Positions 16,490 to 27,042 of a stretch of 64,000 nt of DNA are shown here, in pieces (the first letter of the stretch is position 1; each line of letters starts with the position of its first letter). A program made the translations under genes and the position numbers. The notes under the pieces were generated by a model, which worked only from the letters and a program-made list of their open reading frames with translations, was not told the origin of the DNA and searched no databases. The DNA is from Mesostigma viride (taxonomy: Eukaryota; Streptophyta; Mesostigmatophyceae; Mesostigmatales; Mesostigmataceae). The stretch spans positions 1-64,000 of the forward strand of contig RPFO01001284.1 in the NCBI GenBank assembly GCA_009746045.1, in the 5' to 3' direction.

Positions 16490-18030
16490 ATGGCGACGAC
16501 CCAAGAACATGAGGCCCAGGAACCTGAGCGTACGTATTTTCCCATGCATGTCTGTTTTTGTGTTTCCTTGGTTTGTTTTTTGGGCATTTTCAGCAGCTGA
16601 CAGGAACGCCATGGTCATTTTCTATTCATTCTTTGCAGGCTGGAACCCCTCTGACGACCTTTTTGACCACAACGACTACGACCACCTGGACGACGCAGGC
16701 ACGGAAGTCAATTCGCACGCTGCGATCGACGACCTGGTGGCTCAGTCTCGCCCTGCGGCTGCTCCCAGTACGTGGTCTGCTGTTTTATGCATCCCTTTTC
16801 GATTGCCTGCTGGATTTTGCAGGTGATGGCCACTATCTGTTGGATGTTGCAGGTGATGGCCACTATCTGATACATTTTGCAGTTGTCTGTGTGTTTTCCT
16901 TTGCATGCAGGCCTGCTGCGTGGTGGTCCCAGCTCCCGTTCTCGTTCTGGAGGCGCTGGGCCCAGCGGTGGGGACTTAGCCGCATTGCAGCGCCAGCTGA
17001 GGGAGACGCAGGAGGAGTTGGAGCGCGAGAGGAACCGCAGCAGGCGTCGTTCTTTCTCCCCTGATCCCACTCGCGAAGAGCTCAAGAAGATGCGCTTGGC
17101 TCTCGAGGAGGCGAACCACAAGATCACGTGGTTCGAGAAGAGGCTGGCGTGCTGCGACATCTGCACCGAGCCCTTCGGCACGGAGGGGAAGTACCCCATC
17201 ATCTACCTCGTGGAGGGCGTCCACACCTGCGTCCCTCAGCACTGCAACCAGTGCGCTGATATGCTCGAGGCCCACGCTCTGGAGTATAATTCTACCAGGC
17301 CCAACGCCCGTGTGATTGGCAAGCGCTGCCCAGAATGCAAGGAGCTCCTGATGCGCACTGGCAGCCAGTACAAGCGCAATGTGGGTGTCGACAGACTCAC
17401 ATTCACCCTTGTGAATGTGCGTCTGTGCGCTCGCGGGTGCGGCGGCGAGGTCGTGCTCGGCGAGGAGGCGATTCACGACAACACCTGCGCTAAGCTTGTC
17501 AGGCCCTGCCCCAACAAGCTTTCTCTCCCTGGTGATAACGGCACCGTGACCATCCTGGGCTGCACCTACCAGGCCACCAGCCGCGAGGACTTGGATCGCC
17601 ACCTGCGCGTGGTGGACAACGTGTCAGAGTGTGGTTTCCGTGGTCTGCCGGCCGCCATCGCCGCCGCCGCCGCCGCTGCTGCTCCTCCTGCTGCTCGTGC
17701 TGCTGCTCCTGCTGCTGCTCCTGCTGCTCGCGCTTCTTTCGCTGTTCGCGCTGTGGGGGGAATGAGAATTACCCCGCGGGAGTCAACGGTTTCCTGTCCG
17801 CCCTGCAGTACATCAGGGATCACCCCCAGTTGGAGTGCTCCGGGTCTGCGGGCAATGCACTGGCTGTGGCCTTCTTTGAGGCACTCGGCGGTGGCGTCGG
17901 GTGGGACGCGCTGGCCATGAGGCGGTTGGTGGATCGCTTCCGCGACGGGGCGAGGCGCATTGTTGAGAGGGACGCACACTTGGTTGCTGATGTTCAGCAC
18001 CGGGAGGTGATTGTGGTTGAGGATGAGTAG
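16490..18030 (+). CDS. RING/TRAF-like zinc-finger protein with two introns, one frameshift
   Basis: Exon 1 is 16490-16529 (MATTQEHEAQEPE). Intron 1 is 16530-16638 (GTACGT...TTTGCAG), exon 2 16639-16767, intron 2 16768-16910 (GTACGT...GCATGCAG), exon 3 16911-18030. Both introns are phase 1 and the joined frame stays open. Exon 3 gives a basic Ser/Arg stretch, a coiled coil (LQRQLRETQEELERERN), then a RING-type finger (CDICTEPF ... HCNQCADM ... CPECKEL). A TRAF-type finger follows (RLCARGCGGEV ... IHDNTCAKLVRPCPN). The product fits an E3 ubiquitin ligase. After an alanine repeat the frame changes at a G6 run (~17755-17760), and a helical C-terminus (NGFLSALQYIRDHPQLE) ends at 18030. Confidence 0.65.
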
Positions 18031-18129
18031 GGGGTCTAGAAAGGGGAAGGGGCTATTCCTCCCTGTAGTGAGTGTGCCCTTGGAGGCACCTCGTTGAGGA
18101 CATGGTTGATTAGGACTTTGCCTATTGTA

Positions 18130-18172
18130 CATTGTAATAAATAAGACTCATTGCATGCAAATCCAACACCAA
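18130..18172 (+). terminator. Shared 3' module, copy 2
   Basis: TGTAATAAATAAGACTC then ATTGCATGCAAATCCAACAC, ~100 bases after the stop. Nearly identical to 13386-13428 on the other strand. Confidence 0.45.
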
Positions 18173-18336
18173 TGCATCATTAGATAGGAACCCGCGGCCC
18201 GCGAATAGGACTTGAACGGATATCCCATGATACTAGAGGTTCCCACGATACTGGCGCCTGTCACAGTACGGCCAGGTGGACGGCCGGGTGGACGGTGGGG
18301 TCGCCCTAGGGTTTAGTAGTAGAGCATTTACTGTCT

Positions 18337-20205
18337 ATGAAGAACAGGTACTTGCTGGCTGCCCTGCAGAATGTAAGAGCCAAGTTTCCTACCACAAGGA
18401 TCCAGGTGGACATGCAGTTTCAGCATCTCAAGGGTGATCCTACCCTTCCTGAGTTGCTGGTTACACCTAGGGAGGCTCATGGGCAGCAGGGTGCTATCGA
18501 GAGGGCAATCCAGGAGGTCAAGAAATTGATCATCTCTGAAGACTGGGTACCCTTGTCTGCACCTGCACTTGTCAGGAGTGCATGGCTGAGGAACGTGGAG
18601 CAGCAGCTGAACAGCAGGGTTAACTTCTACTATGATGGAGTTGCTGTCAGCCCAATGGGTCTATATCATGGCCTGTGCCCACCACATGTGCTGGAGGGCT
18701 GGAAACATGCTGCACATGTCACCTTTGCCAAGCTGAGGGAGAAGGACCGGGGTTGGAAGATGCTGGAGCCACAAGTGGGTCAGAAGGTCCTAGCTTGGAA
18801 GGAACCTAGCCTTTATGGCAAACGTGGTAGCTGGAGTCCTGGGGTGGTTACCCAGGTTGATGAAGCTAGCCACGCATGCTTGGTCAGCATGGAGGACGAA
18901 CCAAAGCATGTGCACCGGCTGAGTTGGTCATATGTCAAGCCTAACCTGATGAATGAGGGCAGTCAGGCACAAGGCTCACAGGATCTGCAGGATTTTCAGG
19001 TCCCAAGTGACATCACTGACGCAACGACCACATCTGTTGCAGGGGAATCTGTCAGCCCTGGCCAGGTTGCAGAGGTACTTGTTGAACAGGCTGCAAGGTC
19101 AACAGCTGGGGAGTCAACTGTCAAGCCCAAGGCACTAACCAAGCCCAGGGGGACAAGTTTGGCTGGATTGATTGGGGCTCTACAAAGAGCCAAGAAGCAG
19201 CCCAAGGTAGCCAAGCTCAGGTGGCATGGCAATCTGGGGCTGGACACTGCCTTAGAGGTAGACACTAATTCTCAGGTCTCCATCATTGGGACCAGGGCTG
19301 CAGCAGGGTACAGCATGTCTGAACCCAGCTATCAGTTTGTGTCTGACTTCAGTGGCGGGGTACACGTGAAGGTACTGGGTGAGGTATTCATTCCTATCCT
19401 TGGACAGGACACTGCTTTTTGTGTCTTGGAGGGCTATCAAGGACCTGCTCTTCTGGGGCAGAATTTCCTATGCCAGGATGGGGTAGTGATCACGTCCTCT
19501 CTCCTGACTAAGGAAGGGGCTGGTCAGGTCCCACTGATTAATTTCAGGACCACTCACCTATCACGTGCAGTAACCAGGACGGTTAAGCGTGTGCAAGTGT
19601 GCCAGGGGCAGGAGCCCTTGGTTGATGACCTCATACTGCCAGCTGCTAGTCATCCAAGCAGTTTGGGCATTGGTCCTCACTCACTTGCTGGACACAGCCC
19701 TATCAACTACCAAGGCCTGGTGAAGCTCATGTCCTCTCCCATCATGTGTCCCCAGGTCACACTGGGTCTGATTAAATCTGGGGAGGACTGGATCTCCAAG
19801 AAATGCGTGGAACCTGTCAATGACCTGCCTCCTGCACGACGTCTGCTCAAGCTCAAGTTTGTCATCAAGATGAAGGAGGTGGACGGGGTCAAGGTACCAC
19901 ATGTCAGGCCAGTGCTGAATGAGTTCAAGGGTACTGGTGAGTGCACTGCTGAGGAGTTGTATACCCCTGGCATGTTGCATGACACTTGGAGGCTGCTGCT
20001 GTGTGTATTTCTAGGCCTTCTCAACAAGGGCTTGGACTATGGCTCAGTGGTAGTAGACTTCAAGAGGGCATTTCTGGAGGGGGATGCAGATGTGGCACAG
20101 GAAAAGTGGGAGGGCAAGACGCCTTTCTATGTTAGGGTGCCTGCTGTATGGAAAAGGGACATCCACACGGAGTTCCTTAAAATCCTCAAGGGCCTGGAGG
20201 GCCTG
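18337..20205 (+). pseudogene. Pol of element G, first half (integrase core, protease-like, start of RT)
   Basis: An open frame nearly identical to residues ~192-815 of the pol of F (few substitutions). It contains the second catalytic Asp of integrase (IQVDMQFQ), the Glu region (GAIERAIQEV), the retropepsin-like DTNSQVSIIG and ALLGQNFL blocks, and RT motif A (VDFKRAFLEGD). It is interrupted at 20205 by the F insertion. Confidence 0.85.
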
Positions 20206-20822
20206 AGTTAACGTAAAGGATTTACGTTAGATGGATAGAGATTGTTACGCTCTTTCCAACGGCACCTTGAACGCCTCATTTGGTTAAGGAACGTAAAAGT
20301 TATGACGTTTCCTAGGCTGTGCCGACAGTACCCGGCGCGCCACTGTGGGCGCGTACGGACACAGGATGTACAAGTGTCACTTTGATAGTCCGCAGGACGT
20401 TGACAGGACTTGTACAGGACTTGATGGTCAATTGATAGGTAGGCGCACTGTAGCGCGCCAGGACCTATGAGACAATTGATGCTGACTAGTGTACGGATAG
20501 GTCCACAGGACTAGCCGTATGGACAATTGATAGATCTGCGCGCCAAAGGCGTGCCAGAGTCTGTGTAATCAATTGATTGACAGTTCAGCTGTGACAGTGC
20601 AGCTGAATACTTGGACGCGTCCCTAGCAAGCTATATGAGTGACTTGGTCACACCGGGACGCTAGTTCTTGCGTGCACGTTCTCTTGGCACTGCGACCCTG
20701 TCGTCTGTGCTGCGTGCAGTCTTGGAAGTGACGTGACTTACGTCTGTGTTTCCTGATTATTAATAAAGGCAACTTCCTGCAAGAACCATGGCGGAATTCG
20801 TGGCATTCTTACCCTCACAACT
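20206..20822 (+). repeat. 5' LTR of element F
   Basis: Begins AGTTAACGTAAAGG and ends CTCACAACT, giving AGTT/AACT inverted ends. It contains TTATTAATAAAGGC (~20757-20770), a likely polyadenylation signal or TATA region. Confidence 0.9.
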
Positions 20823-20846
20823 CGTATTACACGCTCTGTCAAAAAG

Positions 20847-21557
20847 ATGCCAAATTCGGAAGAATTTCGGATTCCGGACGATGAGGAAATAGCCGCTCCG
20901 CCGGCTGGTTCTTCGTCAAGACCGACGGTGCCGTCGTGGCAGCAATTGCTCGACGAAGTAACGGTCTCGCTCGACGAGCTTCATCGTCAGCAGCGTGCAG
21001 CTCACGCATTGCTCGGGGATAACCCCGAGGACCCCGATTTGCCAGCACTGGTGCCGGCAATCCGCAACCTGTTGGACCAGATTCGAAACATTTTATCGAC
21101 ATTTACGGTCCAGGTGCGGGGAGGTTTGCGGTCGGTGACCGAAGTCACGACTGCCATTGAGGAGTTGGACAACGTCCTCTCTTCACTCACCGGTTACCAG
21201 AGAAACCTGCAAAACTGGGCATCGCTACGCACGGGGGGCGCGCCGGCGGTGTCGACAAATTTGTTTCAGGATCTCGCGCTGTTATCGCTGCTCACTCGCG
21301 GCGTACGCAGTCGCGAGCGCCAGGTTTTAATTAACCTGGTGGCATTTCTCGCCTCTGTGCGAGAGTGGATTCCCGCGGGGTGGGAATTATTGACGATCTT
21401 TACACATCCTCTGCGCCTCGTCGCGCGTCGGCGCGTCGCAACTTACGCGGCGGGGAGCACGCCGGTTTTAATTCATACCGGTGCAGGTCCGGAGCTGGAT
21501 ATGGAGGATCGTGAGTTCGTATACACGTACTGCGACTTCAGGGGCCTTGACTACTAG
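20847..21557 (+). CDS. Extra ORF of element F, unknown function
   Basis: 236 residues starting 25 bases after the 5' LTR, before gag. The sequence is acidic and proline-rich at the start (EEFRIPDDEEIAAPPAG). It then has a long helical region (LDEVTVSLDELHRQQ; IRNLLDQIRNILSTF; VTTAIEELDNVLSSL), and ends with a hydrophobic segment (FLASVREWIPAGWELLTIF) and FVYTYCDF. There is no zinc knuckle, protease or RT motif. A frame between the 5' LTR and gag is not part of the usual copia plan. A stretch ATTTTTTTTGTCGAATTTTCAG (as T-rich tract then CAG, ~21590-21612) could be a splice acceptor before gag. I do not recognise a family. Confidence 0.6.
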   Translation: MPNSEEFRIPDDEEIAAPPAGSSSRPTVPSWQQLLDEVTVSLDELHRQQRAAHALLGDNPEDPDLPALVPAIRNLLDQIRNILSTFTVQVRGGLRSVTEVTTAIEELDNVLSSLTGYQRNLQNWASLRTGGAPAVSTNLFQDLALLSLLTRGVRSRERQVLINLVAFLASVREWIPAGWELLTIFTHPLRLVARRRVATYAAGSTPVLIHTGAGPELDMEDREFVYTYCDFRGLDY

Positions 21558-21727
21558 TCGGCCTAATTTTCTTCTGCAGTACTCGTCGACATTTTTTTTG
21601 TCGAATTTTCAGCGGCAATTCGCGGGGCGGCAGCGACACCGGCGCAGGCGGCAGTGGCGACACAAAAATTTTGTACATATTTTCTGCTGCTTTGTTAAGG
21701 TGTTCTTTGAATAGCTGGTAGTGCAGG

Positions 21728-22843
21728 ATGGCTGAGGGACGCCGTAGCAAGGGTCCAGCCAGTGGGAATAATAATGGGGGTGCTGGTAGTGGAACCGCTC
21801 ACGTAGATGACGTGGGGCTTACCGGAGAGATTACCAACCTTCCTCACAATAATAATAATGCACAAGCTATTCATGGCTTTGATCTTACCACACAGGGTCT
21901 TTTAATTGTCAATCAGTTGCAGCCTGTAACCTCAGACTCCAAGCCTAAGCAGGCTGAAGAGTTTGTGGAGGGATTGGAAGGGTTCCCTAGCTTGTACGGT
22001 GGTACAAATTACTATCAAATCTGGATAGGCAGTAGCACTTTTGGCAAGTGTACTGACCAGATTAAGGACCTAACCAGGGAGTGCAAAAAGGCCAATAAGG
22101 CCTGGGCACTGTACGTGGCTGAGCTGAAGGAGCTGCTGGAGGACCAACGAAAGAAGGTCGGCATCCATTGGCAGGACAAGTACCAAGGGTGGGAGGTCAA
22201 GGGGGACCTGATCCAGAACTTTCTCAACTATTGTAAGATGGTTGAGGAGGGCAGGGCTCACGGCTTTAATGTCGCTGATAACATAGCCCTAACCAACTGG
22301 CTCAAGGTTTCTGGGCTGGATAAGGCGACACGTGGCTCCTTAAAAGTCATGTGTGCCCCACACTCTACCCTGAAGGCCTACAAGGTCATCATTAAACAAG
22401 CTCTCGAGGCAGAGGAGCTGTTTGAGGGTGGAGTGCCAGCAGTGAAGGCTACCCAGGCAGGCGGGCGTACCCAGGGTGGCTCCAAGACGTCTGAGGCTGA
22501 CCGAAGCCAAGGAGGGCGTAGGGGCAACCATCACAAGCGCAAGGGAGATCATTCACCTGATTCTGACAGGAGGTCACACTCCAAGTCGGTGTTCAGGCGG
22601 GTGGGTGGTCAGCCCAAGCAGGGCAACGCGTCTGACAATGGGGGCAGTGGCCAGGGCAAGTCCAAGATACAATGCTACCTGTGCAAGGGGTGGGGGCACA
22701 TCAAGAAGGAGTGTCCCAGCTTCAAGAAGTCCCAGGGCCAGGGCAGCAACAAGAATAACAACAACAACAAGAAGAACAACAACAAGTCCCAGGCAGGCCA
22801 GCCTTCAAAGGGCAGTCAGCAAGAAGACAACAAGGAGCAGTGA
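21728..22843 (+). CDS. Gag of element F
   Basis: 371 residues. The N-terminus is Gly/Asn-rich. A copia-type capsid region follows, with YYQIWIGSS, CKKANKAWALYVAELKELL and a LTNWLKVSGLDKATRG segment (UBN2/Gag-like). The C-terminal CCHC knuckle is CYLCKGWGHIKKEC, followed by an Asn/Lys-rich tail. It ends at UGA (22841-22843, context CAG UGA CUG). The pol frame continues in the same phase with no other stop, so a small share of ribosomes could read through to make Gag-Pol. Confidence 0.85.
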   Translation: MAEGRRSKGPASGNNNGGAGSGTAHVDDVGLTGEITNLPHNNNNAQAIHGFDLTTQGLLIVNQLQPVTSDSKPKQAEEFVEGLEGFPSLYGGTNYYQIWIGSSTFGKCTDQIKDLTRECKKANKAWALYVAELKELLEDQRKKVGIHWQDKYQGWEVKGDLIQNFLNYCKMVEEGRAHGFNVADNIALTNWLKVSGLDKATRGSLKVMCAPHSTLKAYKVIIKQALEAEELFEGGVPAVKATQAGGRTQGGSKTSEADRSQGGRRGNHHKRKGDHSPDSDRRSHSKSVFRRVGGQPKQGNASDNGGSGQGKSKIQCYLCKGWGHIKKECPSFKKSQGQGSNKNNNNNKKNNNKSQAGQPSKGSQQEDNKEQ

Positions 22844-25800
22844 CTGTCTGAGGCAACCCCTACACACCTTAATTCACCCAAGGGGGAGGCCAGGTGCTCC
22901 AATGCAGATTTTATATCTGGGCAACAAGAGGGTGATCTCCAGGTTCAGTGTGGCCCCAGGTCACCTGGAGAGGTACAGGTTCCTATGAAGACGTCCTTGA
23001 CAGCTGATGCAGCTGTAAGAATGTCTGACCCTATGCATCCTCGTGCTGGGCACGAGGGTGGACCTCTCATTTTGAGAGAAACCAATGTACAACCACAGAG
23101 GGGTGTGAAGGCCTCTGGTGGTATGCATGTGGTCCCTGCTGGCGGTCCAGGTGTTGGGCATGAGCAGGGTGACTCAGGCTCTGAGTCAGAACAGGATGGA
23201 AGTCAGCATGGTGATGCTGGACAACCTGACAGCACAGTCCTGACTGTGCCAGGGACTGCTTCCTCTGTGTACCAGGAGTTGGGTGCCCGAATCCACAACA
23301 TGTTTGGGCATGCCACTTCTCTGTCAAACAACTTTGCCTTCCGTATGGGCAGGGCACCCCTTCTTAAGGCGTGTCAGCAAGCTGCCTCACGGTGTAAGTG
23401 CCAGTTGTCCTCCAACAAGCCCAGGAAATCACATGCCAAAGCTCTACCTCAGAGCATTGGTGATCTGCAGTGTGATATCCAACACATCAGGGGCATGCAA
23501 CTGTTGGTGTGCGTGGACAGGTACACGAAATACAAGGTGCTGGAGCATTTACCTTCTATGAAGAACAGGTACTTGCTGGCTGCCCTGCAGAATGTAAGAG
23601 CCAAGTTTCCTACCACAAGGATCCAGGTGGACATGCAGTTTCAGCATCTCAAGGGTGATCCTACCCTTCCTGAGTTGCTGGTTACACCTAGGGAGGCTCA
23701 TGGGCAGCAGGGTGCTATCGAGAGGGCAATCCAGGAGGTCAAGAAATTGATCATCTCTGAAGACTGGGTACCCTTGTCTGCACCTGCACTTGTCAGGAGT
23801 GCATGGCTGAGGAACGTGGAGCAGCAGCTGAACAGCAGGGTTAACTTCTACTATGATGGAGTTGCTGTCAGCCCAATGGGTCTATATCATGGCCTGTGCC
23901 CACCACATGTGCTGGAGGGCTGGAAACATGCTGCACATGTCACCTTTGCCAAGCTGAGGGAGAAGGACCGGGGTTGGAAGATGCTGGAGCCACAAGTGGG
24001 TCAGAAGGTCCTAGCTTGGAAGGAACCTAGCCTTTATGGCAAACGTGGTAGCTGGAGTCCTGGGGTGGTTACCCAGGTTGATGAAGCTAGCCACGCATGC
24101 TTGGTCAGCATGGAGGACGAACCAAAGCATGTACACCGGCTGAGTTGGTCATATGTCAAGCCTAACCTGATGAATGAGGGCAGTCAGGCACAAGGCTCAC
24201 AGGATCTGCAGGATTTTCAGGTCCCAGGTGACATCACTGACGCAACGACCACATCTGTTGCAGGGGAATCTGTCAGCCCTGGCCAGGTTGCAGAGGTACT
24301 TGTTGAACAGGCTGCAAGGTCAACAGCTGGGGAGTCAACTGTCAAGCCCAAGGCACTAACCAAGCCCAGGGGGACAAGTTTGGCTGGATTGATTGGGGCT
24401 CTACAAAGGGCCAAGAAGCAGCCCAAGGTAGCCAAGCTCAGGTGGCATGGCAATCTGGGGCTGGACACTGCCTTAGAGGTAGACACTAATTCTCAGGTCT
24501 CCATTATTGGGACCAGGGCTGCAGCAGGGTACAGCATGTCTGAACCCAGCTATCAGTTTGTGTCTGACTTCAGTGGCGGGGTACACGTGAAGGTACTGGG
24601 TGAGGTATTCATTCCTATCCTTGGACAGGACACTGCTTTTTGTGTCTTGGAGGGCTATCAAGGACCTGCTCTTCTGGGGCAGAATTTCCTATGCCAGGAT
24701 GGGGTAGTGATCACGTCCTCTCTCCTGACTAAGGAAGGGGCTGGTCAGGTCCCACTGATTAATTTCAGGACCACTCACCTATCACGTGCAGTAACCAGGA
24801 CGGTTAAGCGTGTGCAAGTGTGCCAGGGGCAGGAGCCCTTGGTTGATGACCTCATACTGCCAGCTGCTAGTCATCCAAGCAGTTTGGGCATTGGTCCTCA
24901 CTCACTTGCTGGACACAGCCCTATCAACTACCAAGGCCTGGTGAAGCTCATGTCCTCTCCCATTATGTGTCCCCAGGTCACACTGGGTCTGATTAAATCT
25001 GGGGAGGACTGGATCTCCAAGAAATGCGTGGAACCTGTCAATGACCTGCCTCCTGCACGACGTCTACTCAAGCTCAAGTTTGTCATCAAGATGAAGGAGG
25101 TGGACGGGGTCAAGGTACCACATGTCAGGCCAGTGCTGAATGAGTTCAAGGGTACTGGTGAGTGCACTGCTGAGGAGTTGTATACCCCTGGCATGCTGCA
25201 TGATACTTGGAGGCTGCTGCTGTGTGTCTTTCTAGGCCTTCTCAACAAGGGCTTGGACTATGGCTCAGTGGTGATAGACTTCAAGAGGGCATTTCTGGAG
25301 GGTGATGCAGATGTGGCACAGGAAAAGTGGGAGGGCAAGACGCCTTTCTATGTTAGGGTGCCTGCTGTATGGAAAAGGGACATCCACACGGAGTTCCTTA
25401 AAATCCTCAAGGGCCTGGAGGGCCTGAGGTCAAGTCCAATAATCTGGAGGGAGACTCTCAACCGTTTCCTGAAGGAGCATTGCAACTTGAAGGTCTCTCC
25501 TGTAGACCCCTGTCTGTTTCTGGGGCAATGGGAAGGCCTGCCAGTGTATGCTTCGCTGCACGGGGATGACCTACATCTGATAGCTCCCACGTCGTGGCTT
25601 AAGGAGCTGATCTCCATCATTAAGTCCAAGTTTCCTCTGGGTAGGGAGCAATGGCAGGTGGAGAATGAGCCTCTGCTGTTTGTGGGCATGGAGGCCACAC
25701 TGGTGAAGAAGGGAGGGGAGTGGCGTATGCTGCTGGTGGGGGGCAATGACTATCAAGAGACCCTCATTAGCAAGCTTCCTCCAACCATCACACAGGCACT

Positions 25801-26324
25801 GTGTCCCATGGTGAGGGGCATGGTTGCTTGGGTGGCAGGCATTTCCAGGCCAGACCTTATGGTCATAGCCAGGTTGCCTGATGACATGCTGGTGGAGCTA
25901 GGGTCTGCCAAGGTGGCTGATCAGGTCAGGGCTTCATCTGGCATTCTGTTGTCTGCAGTGGATTTATCACAACCCATTTGCATGGAGCTGTATGTGGATA
26001 GCTCAATGGACAGCAGGCAGGTCTCCAAGGTCAGGGGCAGGGCTGCAGGGCTCTTTGTGCTCAGACAGGAAGGCCTGGGGAGTTTGGTGAGCTGGTTTAG
26101 TCGCCTGCACAAACGGGTGGCTGTCAGCAGTGATGTGGCAGAATGCAGGGCTATTTGTGAAGGCATTCACACAAGCCTTTATCTGAAGGAGTTGCTTCAT
26201 CAGATGACTTCTAACACTCCTTGGCCACTTCAGGTTACCACTCTTCTAAAAACAGACTCCATGGGGATGGTGCAGTTTGTGCACAGGCAGATGGCCAGAA
26301 GTAGGGACTTGGATTATCTCCTTC
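22844..26324 (+). CDS. Pol of element F, N-terminal part: integrase, retropepsin-like, RT, RNase H
   Basis: Read through from gag, or from ATG 22985. A GAG-pre-integrase zinc region (HNMFGHAT ... CQQAASRCKCQ) is followed by an integrase core (GDLQCDIQHIRG, IQVDMQFQ, GQQGAIERAIQ). Next comes a retropepsin-like domain with Asp at ~residue 500 (DTNSQVSIIG ... GPALLGQNFL). RT follows with motif A VDFKRAFLEGD and motif C LHGDDLHLI, His-Gly-Asp-Asp replacing the usual Tyr-Val-Asp-Asp. Last is RNase H (MELYVDSSMDSR). Canonical copia order is protease before integrase; here the protease-like part lies after it. No DSG/DTG motif is evident upstream. The frame is interrupted after RSRDLDYLL by element R. 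Confidence 0.88.
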
Positions 26325-26825
26325 AGTTGAGATTGAGAATGATGCTTGCAAGAATGCGGCCCTAGGTGCCTGGGTTTATTATCAATTTATATGGTTACAA
26401 GTCATGTGTGCAACCCCAAGATTGCGATAGGCCTTATCGTCATTGCACCAATCACATTTCATGTGCATTAGCGATTTCCAAGAGGCACACTGAACTAGCG
26501 TTACGCCAGCGTTGCACAATGCTTCTAGACGCTTCTAGAACCATTTACAAATATCCATTAGCAGGGAATATTGCCGTATTCGTCTGCCCGCTGAAGGGGT
26601 GTTTTATCTCATCAATCCTTGGCACGACTTCAACAGCCTGACCGACAGTCAGTGCTCAACAGTCAGCGCGACCACTAGTTATAATGCATCAGCTTGGCTA
26701 TACTGCCACCATGGTCATGTACACAAGCTGTGTGCAGCAATTGTGAGTATTGTTTCACAGATTTACATTCCATTATGCATGCACCAGTTTATACACGCAT
26801 TTCGGTCAAGCAACAGATTGCAACT
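26325..26825 (-). repeat. LTR of element R (3' in its own orientation)
   Basis: Pairs with 31564-32064. Ends AGTTG/CAACT. Open frames inside it are not genes. Confidence 0.88.
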
Positions 26826-27042
26826 CCAGCCCTTTCTTTTTTCATGTGGCAATAGGACTGCGTACTCAAATCTGTAAGAACTACGGCCGCGCAGGCCTTG
26901 CCATCATGAACGCACCTTAGGCCCCACATGGTTTTGGAGGGTAATCCCCAGCCAAACAAATTACACCATAGCATCGCTACCGGGAAAACCTACCAAGGTA
27001 AAACCCGAGTCAAGGGGCCATTCACACTCCACGACATCTCAA

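Noticed and set aside
26366-26877. Small frames repeated at 26366 and 31605
   Set aside because: They lie within the LTRs of element R and occur in both copies only for that reason.
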